In this document: positions 1-11,799 of the stretch, piece after piece
Layout: each line of letters opens with the position of its first letter
Numbering within the stretch: position 1 is the stretch's first letter
Assembly: GCA_026315105.1 (NCBI GenBank)
Contig: CM048750.1
Location: 109,523,297-109,587,296 of the forward strand
Length of the DNA stretch: 64,000 nt
Reading direction: 5' to 3'
Origin: Locusta migratoria
Taxonomy: Eukaryota; Arthropoda; Insecta; Orthoptera; Acrididae
Made by a program: the position numbers and the translations under genes
Notes under the pieces: generated by a model
The model's input: the letters and a program-made list of their open reading frames with translations, nothing else
What the model was told of the DNA's origin: nothing
Databases searched by the model: none

Positions 1-465
1 TCAATGTATGTGAGAACATTACTGAAGGCTAACTTCTTGCCGTTTAGAGGAATTTCGTTACGCCTATTGCCAAACGCTTTGAAGTTGAAGGGCATAAATT
101 TGCGCATTTATTGAAGTCATGAGTTAATTACAGGTAATCACGCAGTAACAGCATGCGTTCTCATGCACAATCACAATTTCTATACATACATGCCTTATAG
201 ACCTTTTCTGCATTTTGGTATACGGTCCAGCTTAACCTGAGTAATGTGTCACGAAGCAAATACCGTACGCACTGGCGAAATGTTACGTGATACCCTGTAC
301 TTATACCTTTATGACTATTATAGCGCCATCTATAACATAGCGAAAAAAGTGTTCCAAATTAAATATCCATATTACTTATATGTAATAAAATGGGGATACC
401 TATTTAGAATAATGCAGTTATCCGTTTGATTTATGGCAGCGACATCTAGTAGGCCAACTGTAGCG
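1..465. other. Unannotated AT-rich sequence
   Basis: No reading frame with recognisable similarity and no repeat structure that I can name. The only open frames are short and lack motifs. Confidence 0.5.
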
Positions 466-646
466 CCGCGGCGGATTGGCCGAGCGCATTGAGGCGCTAT
501 GCTACGATGCGCCAGGCCGTTCCCCATCGGGCATGGATGTTTGTGCTCTCTTTGGTATAATTTAGGTCATAAGTAGTTTGTAAGGATAGGGTCTGATGAC
601 CCCGCAGTTAAGTCTCATAAGCTTTACAAACATTTGAACATTTTTT
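466..646 (+). mobile_element. tRNA-derived SINE, family A
   Basis: The head contains a box A-like segment (TGGCCGAGCG) as in a tRNA gene. It is followed by the shared body 'gggcatggatgtttgtg', then 'cataagtagtttgtaag', a 'tgatgacccc' block and a tail ending 'acaaacatttgaac'. The same order occurs in about ten other places in this window, on both strands. The box B region is damaged: 'gttccccatcgggc' replaces the usual GGTTCGAATCC. A very diverged target-site duplication may exist (around 450-465 and 648-663) but is not secure. Confidence 0.85.
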
Positions 647-1667
647 AGTCAACCATAACGCCATCTGTTTTCCCTCTTCAAATTAGAAAAGTTTTGTTCT
701 TTGTAGTTTTTTTCGTTTGATGCATATTTGGCACGGTCACTATCAATGGACCACCCTGTATATACATTCTTTGTCAGTGACGCTCCTATCGTTTGAAAGA
801 ATTTGCGTTCATGGTCTGCATGTGTCATAATATCCTAGCCGACAGGTGTTTCCAGAATGGAAACACACTACTGACATCCTTTCAGTCACAGACGAGATGG
901 TTTGGAATCTTAAAATCATGGGATCCATTATCTTTTGTATCTTCATGTCATTGATCACCCCTAATTTTTCCGCCAATTAGAGAAAATGACTATCTGCAGG
1001 TCGTGAATTAATCCTAATATTGTTCTGTTTCAGAAATCTGATGTTAAAACGAGAGTAATTCCTTTTACTAAGCAGCCTTAGGCCACCATTGCTGATGGAT
1101 TCGTTCTGTATTTTAGTAGTAGCTTAGATAGACCCCGCACACAAGACATGTAGATCACCATTCGATAAATATATTTTTCGGTCAAATGAATTACCAATCT
1201 TATGAATATTGTGATTAAAAAAGGCTGGTATAGCAGAGAAATATACTCACAGGAAAATAATTTTTAACTCCATAATTTTCGGAGGATTTTTCTTATGCAA
1301 AGAAATATGGTGTTTGAATTGATTTAATTTGTAAATTGTAATTTAAATAGCAGAATTCTGCTCCTGTCTATTGTTGTTAAAACGGCATACATTTTGAAAT
1401 ATAAGCCTTCGCATGAGGCTGATTATGTTACGTTCCTATTTTTATGATGAGTGTGAGAACGAAAAATGTGAACATTAACGTACCATCTTATTTCTGCCTA
1501 AAGTAGTACTGCATATCTAACAATGTTACATTATTAATAGTCTTTGTAATCACCACTAAGTCACATTTCAGTTATCGTGGATACATGGCGTATTACATAA
1601 GGCTATATCATGATGTTTATGACATGAGGATGGGTGTTTACTGTTGAAATATACAGTGTATCATCAT
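647..1667. other. Unannotated AT-rich sequence
   Basis: About 1 kb without a convincing open frame, tRNA-like segment or terminal repeat. I see nothing in it. Confidence 0.5.
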
Positions 1668-1676
1668 ATATGAATT

Positions 1677-1693
1677 AAAAAATATTATTTATT

Positions 1694-1729
<36 letters not shown>

Positions 1730-1902
1730 TTAATCTTAACTGCATGGTCATCAGTCCCTAAACTTACAAACTACTTATTAACTACCTTATACTAAAGAGG
1801 ACACAAACATCCATACCCGAGCGTGCATTCGAACCCCTGACGGCGGACGGCCGCGCGCACAGCAACACAGCGCTCCAGTACGCGCGGCTAATCCGCCGCG
1901 GC
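1677..1902 (-). mobile_element. tRNA-derived SINE, family A, with TSD and microsatellite tail
   Basis: The reverse complement has the tRNA-like head with box B (GGTTCGAATG-type), the 'cataagtagtttgtaag'-type body and the 'gactgatgacc' block. The 3' tail lies at the left and has expanded into AAATA and AAT repeats (about 1683-1730). A 9-bp target-site duplication, ATATGAATT, flanks it at 1668-1676 and 1903-1911. This shows that the microsatellite belongs to the SINE tail and is not an independent repeat. Confidence 0.88.
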
Positions 1903-1911
1903 ATATGAATT

Positions 1912-4630
1912 TCAATTATGTGTCTAAAGTGGATGATTTTACTTCAGTAATTCACGAAAGTAAGTCACTACTGTAAGGCAAAAAGCATTCAAGAGAATTA
2001 AGTCTCTTTAAACAATACCAACTGCACTAAACTTCGTTTATATATTGTGGTGTCCTGATTCGAAATCTTTTTTCGACCACTGATTAAGTTGTGCGTTTCA
2101 TTGACTGACGTATCTCGTTTTCTTCGTCACAGAACTACCAGACACACGTAACTCACTCATCACAAGAAATTTCATAAAATTCACTGCAAAGAGAACACCT
2201 TAAAACTTAGAGGTAAACTAATTTTCCCTTCATTAACTAATTATAACTTTGCCATAGTTTCTTTTATAGATTATTGTATTTAGCTGTCTGTACTGATCGC
2301 AGTTAATGTCAGCGAACTGTACCCAAAGGAAAGAAACAACGCAGACCATGTTCTGGAAATACCTACCACTTTTCGGTCAATATTACAAGCTTACACAGGA
2401 AAATAGAATATATCTGTATGAGAACGTAACTCAAGCAGAACTAAATCCGAATACATAGAGTGGCGCAAAAGACACTAGATAGTAAGTCCAACGATATATG
2501 TTAACGTGTGCGCTTAATTTAAAATTTGCCTCCTCGGACCATGCGACTTTATTAAAGAAAGTTTATGATCATTTTTTTGTTTATAAAGTTTATAAAGTGT
2601 CAATCTACATCTTAAATTAACCAATTTTTGAATGTGAAATTTTAACTTTTAAACTTCTGTTTTTGTAACATTGTTTGCACTGACGTTACTGACCAATTAC
2701 TAGTGGTACGTCGTACACAGTTTCTTTAGACGGTGGTTTTCTTCTAAAGTGTCTTCCCCATTCATTAACAACTGCAAGTGTCACCACTTTCATTAAGTGA
2801 TCGTAAACTGCAAATACTTTCTTCTTTCGCAAACATCGTGACAATTTGGAAAGTTCGTCTCACCGACCACAATTTCAAGTAGCTTCATTATTGCGTTTCC
2901 TTTGTTTGCTTCTTTGTGTTATTACCAAGTTGACGAGATGTTATTTTCACTGTTGGGTAATAACATATCTATGGGCTAAAACTTCCTACTCTACTATGTC
3001 TTTCTCTTACTTCTTATTTCATTTATGCAACTATACGAGTATATTGATTTTTGCACTATATTGTACAAATGACAAACATTAGAAAACGTAAACGGCATCA
3101 GGACAGAATCGATATTCAGTAATAACAACTTTGAATCATTATTTCGCTATGAAGATATAACGTACACAGGAGGTTCCTAGCTACATGTTTTCTTATATAA
3201 TGTATTGGTATTGCAAATAAAACGAAGCAAACATGGAAATGATCATTCCGCTGGAATATCGAATCAGCTGCTATGAATAGCCGGTATTGTCACTAAATAT
3301 CTGCTTTTGCAATTCCATCGAAACGAGGCCGTCCTTTCATTAAATTACTCGTCATTTAATTACATTCTAAGTCCATTATTTACATGGAAGAGAATTAATT
3401 TAAATTATCAGCACTGTGTATTCCATACATCTCATTATAGTCAATAATCTAACCACTTCCGTGATTACGCTCTATCTGTGTTTGTAATTGGCATCATTCA
3501 ATGAGAGGTAGTTAAATGGAACAATTTTGTTGTTAAGAAACGATAACAGGCTTCCACAAAACTGTATTTTCAGCCAGAATTCAAAGATCAGCTTAAGAAA
3601 TATGAGATTTTTTAACGTAGCATTTGCAGAGCGTTAAGGTAGCTGCGCAGAATGCTAGATGAAAGACAACAGAAGTCTAACACCTCAACATAAAAAGCAC
3701 GATAACCCATGCTATATCTCGCTGAAATATTTTCCGTTATCTTTTTAGGTGCTTCAGTATTAAGGTGATGTATACAATCAATTTTACTGCTATAGTGCTG
3801 CATGAAGTAAGTAATATCGTTGAACGCTAACTTAAACGAACGCTAACTTAAACGCTGTATCGGGATATGGTCGTTATTTGCTGCAGTTAGATCAATGTGT
3901 GTCCAATTTTTTTAGTAGGGAAGTAGTAATAAACTGTTGATTAGTGCATACCTCACACAGGACTACAGATCACAGCTCCAAACCACAGGTAAGAGCTCAA
4001 ATGTATTACATGCAGTAGTGTATGCGGTAATACAGTAATAAATCTGTAAAAACAGAAAATTTTGTTTTATATCCACATCCTTTCCTCGGCAACATGGAAT
4101 AATATTCTCTACTCAGCTCTAGATTTCTATTACTATGAACCGTCCTAATTTGCCATTCGGAACGTGTAAATGTGCTTTACGAAAGTGTGAGCATGTTTCT
4201 CGATCAATCACAACAAGCTCGTTGAAGTAGATGTTCCAGGTCAGGAGTGAACTAGGACTGAATGCATTCTTGATATTTCTTGTATGTCATAAATGATTTG
4301 TATAACGAAAACTCAAGTATTTCATAGTGCTAGACACACTTGGTCAGATTCTGACCCTGATACCAACCACTAATGTGCGTTTAGACATTTATTACCTTAC
4401 CTTATAAAATTTATGCAGTTCATTCAATTGTTGATCGTATTTTCTGTGGTAATGTTGTCATCTTAAATTCTGTTTGGAGAACAATCCATGAACTACTATG
4501 CAAGTGTCACTTTCCAAACGCCTCAATATGTCATCAGATCCCAACGCAATTGTTCTGGAGAAATCGTATTCCTTAATGAATGTAGCTCCTCGTGGTTGGA
4601 TATTATATTCTTTAGTCATTACATGTATGA
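1912..4630. other. Unannotated AT-rich sequence
   Basis: About 2.7 kb of low-GC sequence. The longest open frame (2846-3082, plus strand) is 78 codons, hydrophobic and without recognised motifs, and I do not call it a gene. No SINE body or terminal repeat was found. Confidence 0.5.
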
Positions 4631-4639
4631 ATAATTAAT

Positions 4640-4925
4640 GTTCCAGAGGTTCAGTAAGGATATATCTACATCAATATCTACTTCCATACTACGAAAGCCC
4701 ACAGAACGGTGCGAGGCGTAAGGTTCGAGTGAAAATTGATTATCCGTATGGAGCCTAAACTCTCTAATCTTGTGGTTGCCCCGCGAAATATACGTAGGAG
4801 GAGACACTATATTGGTTGACCCTTCATATTGACAGAGGCGCTTACCGCGATACCTAACGCCTCTCTCGCAGCGACCAGCACAGGAGTTTCCCAATCATCT
4901 CTGTGACCCTTTTACGCTTTTTTTT
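4640..4925 (-). mobile_element. LINE 3'-end fragment (CR1-like)
   Basis: On the minus strand the segment ends in degenerate GATGTA-type repeats (plus strand 'atctacatcaatatctac'). It is preceded by a block equivalent to the 3' part of a common orthopteran LINE ('gcgaaatatacgtaggagg' on the plus strand). The frame is broken. The RT C-terminal fragment at 8890-9300 probably belongs to the same family. This is inference from remembered family features, not from a search. Confidence 0.5.
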
Positions 4926-5245
4926 CATTGGACAAACATATTTTTTTTTATAATATCAAACAATACAACCCATTACCTAAGACTAAAATGGGCAATAGTA
5001 TAATACATAAATTTCTTACGGCTAAATGGTGACATTACATTACATGTTTCTGCAGAAACCACTGGACATCTTGCTGGTTGTTGATGTTTATACTGGGTGA
5101 TGTGTATGATGTTGTGTCTCATGCTACTGCTGTGGTGTTACATGTGTGCCAGCATTACAAACCTGCTTGTGGTGGCCAGCTCAACGAGCGAATCCCAGTG
5201 AGCATGCCCCTGGCACTGGGCGGCCAATTTCTTTTGTCACCACAG

Positions 5246-5262
5246 CCCCCCCCCCCCCCCCC
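5246..5262 (+). repeat. Poly-C tract
   Basis: A homopolymeric C run lies just upstream of the R1-like LINE 3' region. It has no other recognisable content. Confidence 0.8.
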
Positions 5263-5472
5263 GCAAAACTTTTCCCCCTGTGTGTCTTATTCTACTATTT
5301 AAGAAAAACCTACATCTAACTTACGTCTATGGTGTAATTCGGTGTTTGCCACGTCTAACCCCCGAATCCAGGGGATGGCGGATTCTTCCATTGCTGGAGA
5401 CTAGTCCATCCCCCGGCGGCATGGCAGATGTGGCTGTCTCAATCGGGTATTGGGTCAGATCCAGTTATTGAT

Positions 5473-6386
5473 TCAGGATAAAGTCCCGAAGCACTTTGCG
5501 CGAGACATTATTGGCGATTTCGTCGAGTACTCGGACGTGTCTGGGGTTCTTATGAGCTCAAAGCTTTTATTACTAGGCAGAGCACTTCTGAGATCCTCAG
5601 CCACGTCGTCATACGTAGGACACTCATAAATGATGTGTTCTGGCGTGCCTATCTCGGCACCATAGGCACAAGCTGGTGTAGCCTGTCTCCTAAACCGACA
5701 TATATATGTCGGATAGGGTCCATGCCCGGTGAGGAAGTGCAGCATCCCCCTAGATGGTTTGAAATGTTTCATACCAAATCTTTCCTGGATATCTGGCAGG
5801 AGAGCGTGAGTTCTCCTCCCAGATTCCTCTTTGTCCCAAGATTGCTACGAAAGTTGGAGCCCTTTCTGTCTGATCTCTGTTTTACTTAGAATTGGTTCCC
5901 CCATAATATATTCTACGTTCCCTCCGTTCCCTTTCTTGGCCCAGTACCAAGCTCCCTGCTCCCTTACCTTGACGTCAAGGGGGCATAGCCCCATCAACAC
6001 CAAGAGGGCCCCACCGGGAGTGGTCCTGTAGGCTCCAACTGAATGCAGGAGGATGTTGCGCTGCACCCTTCTCACGGCCATGGCAGGCGTCACCCTCGTG
6101 AGCCTGTGGACCCATACCGGAGATCCGTAGCCCACGATGAACGTCAGTATGCTGTTGTGATTCAGCTTTATGAGATCGGGAGGTGAAACCTCCGGTGCCC
6201 GATCCCAGCCAAACGGTGTAGGGCTACCAGCGATCTCTCAACAACCGCGTCCATGTGGGCGGCGAAATTCCAGCGCTCATCTATGATTACGCCAAGGTAT
6301 CTAGCCTGAGTTCGTCTTATGACAGGTGTACCGTTTATCCTGACTGTTGGATTTCTAGCCAATTGGCCCTTTAGCAGCAGGTACAC
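5473..6386 (-). pseudogene. R1-like ORF2 C-terminal region
   Basis: Three minus-strand pieces (6386-6168, 6135-5845, 5772-5473) follow the RT. The first holds the thumb signature 'ARYLGVIIDERWNFAAHM'. The last has 'LTGHGPYPTYICRF' followed by 'EIGTPEHIIYECP', which resembles the C-terminal Cys/His finger of R1-clade ORF2 with one expected cysteine missing. The following 200 bp (5473-5280) would be 3' UTR. Confidence 0.75.
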
Positions 6387-6392
6387 TGACTT

Positions 6393-7079
6393 CTACGGTG
6401 CAATCTGTAACTTCGTCCTACTGCACCAAGCAGTAAGCACCTGCAGTGATCTTTCGATCTTGGGCTCGATGTCTTCACGACTTCGGCCCCCGACCATGAT
6501 GAGGAGGTCGTGTGAGTAAGCTATCACCTCTAGCACGTCAGAATGTTCTTCGAGCTCTCCAAGGAGAGGTTCCATATTGAGGTCCCAGAAGAGTGGCCCC
6601 AGGATGGAGCCCTGGGGACACCCCTTGGTGATCATTTTGTTGACTCTTCCGCTAGGAGATGATAGCCAGACTTCCCTTCCAGCACAATAGCTCCTGACAC
6701 ACCCATATAGCGACCCTGAACACTCTATCACCCGAAGAAGGGAGCAGAGCGAAGGCCACCACAGGTTGTCAAAGGTGCCACTGATGTCCACCATGATACC
6801 CACGACGTATTTGTATGGCGCAGAGGAGCAGACCTCGGCAGCCAGGGTAATCACGTCAGACGCCGATTTCCCCTGACGAAAACCGAATTGCCTGCTGCTC
6901 GCACCACACAGCATACGATGTGCGGACAGCCTGTCAGCCAGCAGCCTCTCAAATAACTTCCCCATCGTGTCAAGGAGACAGATGGGGCGATAGGACTTGG
7001 CCAAGGCCGGGTCCTTATCAGCCCCTTTCTTTATCACTACCACACTGGCCTTTTTCCATGGTTTTGCCCAGGCATTCAT
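6393..7079 (-). pseudogene. R1-like reverse transcriptase fragment (228 codons)
   Basis: The fragment contains ordered RT motifs: 'SYRPICLLDTMGKLFERLL' (fingers), 'QFGFRQGKSASDVI', motif A 'VGIMVDISGTFDNLWW', motif B 'KGCPQGSILGPLFW' and motif C 'AYSHDLLIMVGG'. In active R1 elements motif C is YADD and motif A is usually DISGAFD. The first catalytic Asp of motif C is replaced by His (YSHD), so the enzyme would be inactive. The reading frame ends at 'KLQIAP', and the thumb resumes in another frame at 6386. Confidence 0.85.
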
Positions 7080-7185
7080 TAAAGAGTACAGTCATTGGAG
7101 AGACCACCTGGGGCACAAGGAATTGCACTACCTCTGCTGGGATGCCATCGGGCCCAGGAGCTTTCCCTTTCTTCAGGGCTTGTAT

Positions 7186-7850
7186 CTATGTAGCCACCTC
7201 CTCTTCTGAGAAGGGGTAAACAGGAGTGTTGTTGATATATTCCTGGGCGTCCCTTTCTCTAATTTGTCTTTGCTCATCTGTGTCCATGTTGGCGTCATCA
7301 TCAGCAAGGAGGGTCCGGAGAAGGACCCCGGCAGTTCCCTGCCAGGACTCCATCATCCAATCCCCATCCCTGAGAGTCGATAACACCAACGGAGTGCGTA
7401 TCTTTTCTCGGACAAGCTCATAGTGGCTAGCTGATTTTTGATGTAGGTCTCCCAGCTCCTGAGTCGGGTGTCTTTCAACACCTGGGAGAAGTATTGCTTT
7501 TCCTGTCGGTACCGGGCGAGCCAGTACTGACGCTCCTGCCAGATCACAGCAAGCTGGTAGTGCTTCCTTGTCCTTCTGACAGACTGCCTCAGTTCTTGGA
7601 GCTCTTGGGACCATGGCGACAGGGAAGCCGCGACGGCCCTCCTCCTCAATGGTATGGCAGCTTCGATCGCTCGAACCACCGCACCAGCAAGATCTTGCAC
7701 TGCCTGATCTACGTCAAAGTCCCCCTCCAGCAATGCAGGCATGGTGCCCTCCACCGCTAGGCGTTCCCAATCAGTTCTATTAAAGTTTCGCTGCCACTCC
7801 CACTCTGCATCCCAGTCACACTCAGCCTGTTGTAGTCTGAAGCTGATCAT
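7186..7850 (-). pseudogene. R1-like linker between endonuclease and RT
   Basis: Two overlapping minus-strand open segments (7850-7353 and 7614-7186) carry the Arg/Trp/Gln-rich helical spacer found between endonuclease and RT in this clade. It ends in 'FSEEEVAT', which precedes the 'KKGKAPGPDGIP' RT entry motif readable just downstream in another frame. At least one frameshift separates it from the RT segment. Confidence 0.65.
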
Positions 7851-7925
7851 GTTGTGATCACTAGATGTTATACGATCATGGACTTTCCAGTCTTATCTGC
7901 CAAGTTGGCCGTGATGAGTGTGGCA

Positions 7926-8474
7926 TCAACATTTGTCCCTTCTCCGCCAGGTCCCACAAAGGTTGGCGGGTTGGCTGGTCTGTTGACGACGACCAACTGG
8001 AGAGCCATGATGGCCTCTTCCACTTTGTTGCCCTTGGCATCTCGAGTGCGACTTCCACAGGGAGGAGTGCGCGCTCAAGTCGGCCACCACAACCACCCTT
8101 CGACCATGCAGCAGCTGCAACACCTGGTTTAGGTGATCCAGGTAGGGATCAACTGGATCCCCATATCGGAAATACATGTTCACTATATGTACCACCCCCA
8201 CGGGGGAGTGAACCTCAATGGCGCTGCAGTGCTCGTCGGCCAGCTGCAATAGGACCGTGACTCACAAGGCCTTATTTCAAATGAAAGTTGCGACCCTAGG
8301 GTGAGGCCCCGGGGCGACAATCTGCCATGTTGTTGCCCCAAAAGGGAGTTTGCCATTCACGGTGTAGGGCTCCTGTAGACAGAGGATATCTGGACTCATC
8401 TCGTCCACGACATTATGGAGATCTTGTAGCACAAGCCTTGAGTTTTGTGCATTCAAATGCGCGACTTTTAGCAT
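7926..8474 (-). pseudogene. R1-like endonuclease (EEP) domain remnant
   Basis: This would be the apurinic-endonuclease-like domain that nicks target DNA for target-primed reverse transcription. The first segment starts 'MLKVAHLNAQNSR' and contains the catalytic-Glu motif 'LCLQEPY'. After a stop and a frame change the second segment has 'VVVVADLSAHSSLW', equivalent to the family's 'GDFNAHSPLW'. The conserved Asn of DxN is Ser here, so this copy is catalytically compromised as well as frameshifted. It lies upstream of the linker and RT of the same element. Confidence 0.78.
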
Positions 8475-8889
8475 TTAAGGGAAATAGGTATGAATGTTAC
8501 AATCAGACCAAGATTTGGTGTGGTCCAGAGCAATTCTCCCCGAGGCCAATACGGCCTGGTGGTAAATCTCATTCAAGTCATACCTTTCCCCCCTTCTCTG
8601 AAAGACTTTCTCAATGAGATACTGAAGAGTACTGAAGTCCGTGAGCAGACTCATTGTTTTAAGATGGATTCTATCCACTGCCTCCATTGTCGAGAAGGTG
8701 ACCTTCCTACCATGCTTGTGCCCGACGTGGACGACATGGCGTAGCGCAGTGGTGAACATGGCTGGCTGTTCCAGGTTGGCGAGCTGTAGTGCCAACTCTA
8801 AGTTGGGATAGATCCTCTGAGGGTCCACGGCCGGCCATCTCTTGGGAAGCCTCCCCAGAAACACCCGGCCCCGGGTTCCTCTGATTGTC

Positions 8890-9300
8890 TAAAGTCGATG
8901 AGGATGAAATTTCATTAGACTGTATTACGCTTACTAAATGAGACCATAACGAATAGTGCAGCTCTACGTTGGATACTCTCTATGTCTTCTTTTAACCATA
9001 CCTGGTACGGATCCCCCGCTGATGAGCAATACTCAAACGCTGGTCTAACGTGACTTATGTAACCTACTTCTTTTGTCGACGAGCTATACTTCCTCAAGAT
9101 TCTACCAATGAATCTCAATCTGATATGTGTCTTATACACTATCGCTTTTATAGGGTCGTTCCATTTCAAATAGCCTCTTATGTCCACTCCCAGATATTTT
9201 GCTGGAAGTAAGTTATTTCAGTGTTTGTCCTGCTATCTCATTGTATTATAATGAAGGATTCTTACTTCTATGTATACACAGACGTAATTATGTTGATACA
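8890..9300 (-). mobile_element. CR1-like LINE fragment (RT C-terminus)
   Basis: A minus-strand 90-codon segment (9187-8915) reads 'RLRFIGRILRKYSSSTKE' and 'HVRPAFEYCSSAGDPYQ', then 'EDIESIQRRAALFV'. This is the post-catalytic helical region typical of CR1/Jockey-group reverse transcriptases. It is truncated at both ends and directly abuts the R1-like element. Confidence 0.75.
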
Positions 9301-9436
9301 CAATTTTCATTCCCTACATTATGCGTCAATTAGAGGCAGTCAAACGCGGCCTGGCTCCCGCTCGTTCCCCCCCAGCGATAACGCCTAGCGAGACCGACGT
9401 ACCCGGGAGCAGTCTCGGAAGCGAGAAGACTCTCAG

Positions 9437-9631
9437 CATGCCGGCCACGGTGGCCGAGGGGACTGAGGCGCTCCAGTCACGGTCTGCACGGCCACTACGC
9501 TCGGGGGTTCGAATCCCCCCTCGGGCATGGATATTTGTGCCGTCCTTAGTATTAGTTAGTTCATAAGTAGTTTGTAAGTTTAGGGACTGATGACCCCGTA
9601 CTTAAGTCCCTTAAGCTATACAAACATTTGA
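9437..9631 (+). mobile_element. tRNA-derived SINE, family A, 8-bp TSD
   Basis: Well-preserved copy: box A 'TGGCCGAGGGG', box B 'GGTTCGAATCC', body 'tcgggcatggatatttgtg', 'cataagtagtttgtaag', 'gggactgatgacccc' and tail 'acaaacatttgaac'. The direct repeat ACTCTCAG flanks it at 9429-9436 and 9632-9639. It sits just outside or within the outer end of the large palindrome. Confidence 0.92.
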
Positions 9632-9639
9632 ACTCTCAG

Positions 9640-11740
9640 TACTCCCGACTGGCATGTAGAACAGCCGACCGTGGTGCGCATGCGCACGGCCAGGCCCCCT
9701 CACCGCACTGTAATTATTGCGCCCGCCCGGCACACGTCTACGTTTTATAAGGCTGCGATCGCACTGCCGGCCGGGACGAGACGGAAGAAAGGGGGCAAAT
9801 CCAAGTTCCGTTTTTCAAGATGAAAAAAATGTTGACGGTATATAAGACCAATCCACAAACGTTTTATCGAACAAGTATTTCCTTAAAAGCTTTGTCTTGT
9901 CTGTAAAGTAATAAATAAAGAAATAAATAAATAAAATAAAAACAAAATAAAATATCTACTTTTCATTTCGCCCGAGTTTTTAGTTTTGTAACGCTCCACT
10001 CTCGAGTTTGATGAAACATACGCCTAAAAAATCTGATTTTTGCACTCATAATAGTATAAAATTTTAGCTTTCGAATGAATCATTCACCTTTTCATAATTC
10101 ATAATAGTCATATTAAAATGACGCTACTTGTCAAGTGCGTGCGCTTGATTTACAAATCGTGTATTGAAAAACTTCGATAGTGAACAGCTTAGTGTTCTAT
10201 GCATTTTAGACCAAACATTACAGCGAGTGAAATGGAGGTAAAAGAACAGAGAAGTTTTTGAAATGGTATTCGCACTGATATCTGCCTCCTTTCACAAGTA
10301 ATTGTGAGTTATCTGAGCGGTGTCATGCCGCGACCCCAAGTCTACGAACTCGGCGTTTGTTGAGAGTAGCATGAAGCCAAAACCAAAAAATAACTATACA
10401 CAATTTATTACAATGGACATTGATCTGCTATGGTTTTACGTAATGTAATACTTCACTTAATAAAAGGTATACAACTAGTTTGTTGTGCACATTGTATAAT
10501 TGATGGAATACATATTTCGTATTTCGAACTACAAGAGTAGAATAAATTAATGTAAACTGCGAATTTGCTGTTGATGGACTGAAATAAAATTTTCTGGAAT
10601 TCTACTTACTGATTTTTTAGTTGACAAACGGTAGAAGCACAAAGACATATTTATTGATGCATCTAAACCTAAGATGACTATTACACTATTTATCCTTTTT
10701 TTTAATTTTCGCTCGGAAAATGTTCTGCCACAAGGTGACACAATTTGTATACAGTGTCTCAGATAAAAGCGCTATCCCTCACGCCCAAGACTAAAGTAGA
10801 AATGAACTAGGTAAAAAGGAATACAGAACAGTAAAATTTAAATTTAGTTACCTCCCAATAAGGAAGGGGTACTTATGACCATGGGGGTACGTGAGGTGTG
10901 CCGGTTTTATGTGGGGCACGATGTACTACGTTTGAATTCATTTCCAGTTTCCAAGAATTGTACATGGTTCTCAAAATTTTATTTTGTTAGGAAGCTGTCT
11001 GATAGGAACTGCTTTTCTAGTAACATTTCCTGAATCCCCATGGTACTTTCATTTAGATTTTTCTACTTTAAATTAAAAAAAAAAAAAAAAAGCGCAGATT
11101 TAGTTTAGCCTCAGACACTGCAGATCAGTAAAGGATGAGAAGCAGATGTCATTTTGTTTCATATTGTGATTTGTTTCTTCCTTCTTGGTGGGCGTGTGGC
11201 CAGCAACTAAGGTTCGTCACTCACTGTCAGTGGAAGACTGAAGGAAACACAGAGGTGACCAATACATGTTCAAAGAAAATGTTCAAATGTTTGTACAGCT
11301 TATGGGACTTAACTACGGGGTCATCAGTCCCTAAACTTACAAACTACTTATCAACTACCTTATACTAAGAACGGCCCAAATATCCATGCCCGGGGGGGGG
11401 GGGGAATTCGAACCCCCGACCGTAGTGGCCGTGCAGACCGTGACTGGAGCGCCTCAGTCCCCTCGGCCACCGCGGCCGGCAATACATGTTCACTGCCGTC
11501 TGCTTCGATCCAGCCAACTGTTAATTGATTTTGTTGTTTTATTACTACTGTTTGCACACTGTAGTGACTCATAGAATTATAAGCACATTAGAAATATGTG
11601 GTATGGACTCATCCCATTAATTTCGCCTAACATTTAGGAGAGTTTTTGCTTATGTGAACAACTGAACATTTCTTCATATTTTTATTCATATTAAAGAATT
11701 AATAGTAATAGAAGAAAAAAATATATTTTCATAAGTGTAA
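9640..11740 (+). repeat. Left arm of a ~4 kb imperfect palindrome
   Basis: Read forward, this arm matches the reverse complement of 11800-13830 along most of its length at an estimated 70-80% identity by eye. Shared blocks include 'tgaaatggtattcgcactga' at about 10258 (right arm about 13180, inverted), the stretch around 10541-10580 (right arm 12790-12830), 'tttagtttagcctcagacac' at about 11098 and the block 11497-11640. A SINE (11273-11479) is inserted in this arm only. An A-rich tract (9909-9952) and a poly-A run near 11075-11094 are also in it. No coding frame is evident. Confidence 0.75.
11273..11479 (-). mobile_element. tRNA-derived SINE, family A, inserted in palindrome arm, 13-bp TSD
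   Basis: Minus-strand SINE with box B visible as the reverse complement of 'ttcgaacccccgacc'. An unstable G run (about 11392-11404) sits beside the box B region. The direct repeat CAATACATGTTCA flanks it at 11260-11272 and 11480-11492. It has no partner in the opposite arm, so it postdates formation of the palindrome. Confidence 0.92.
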
Positions 11741-11799
11741 CTGAAAAAAATATCATTCAGAGAAGCTTCTGCTGAAAGTAGGTTGGAGACGTGTGATAC

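Larger units (their letters stand above)
5280..8880 (-). mobile_element. Degenerate R1-clade non-LTR retrotransposon
   Basis: Minus-strand pieces occur in the order expected for R1-clade ORF2: an endonuclease domain (8474-7926), a long linker (7850-7186), reverse transcriptase (7079-6393), thumb and C-terminal segments (6386-5845) and a terminal cysteine/histidine motif (5772-5473). The pieces lie in different frames, so the copy is dead. The upstream segment 8864-8475 is a 129-codon open frame that may be an ORF1 remnant, but it has no zinc knuckle that I can see. No target-site duplication or rDNA target sequence was recognised. Confidence 0.85.

Noticed and set aside
1683..1730. Independent (ATT)n microsatellite
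   Set aside because: It lies inside the target-site duplication of the SINE at 1677-1902, so it is that element's tail.
2846..3082. 78-codon hydrophobic plus-strand frame, membrane-protein-like
   Set aside because: Random AT-rich sequence commonly gives such frames. No signal of selection, context or similarity.
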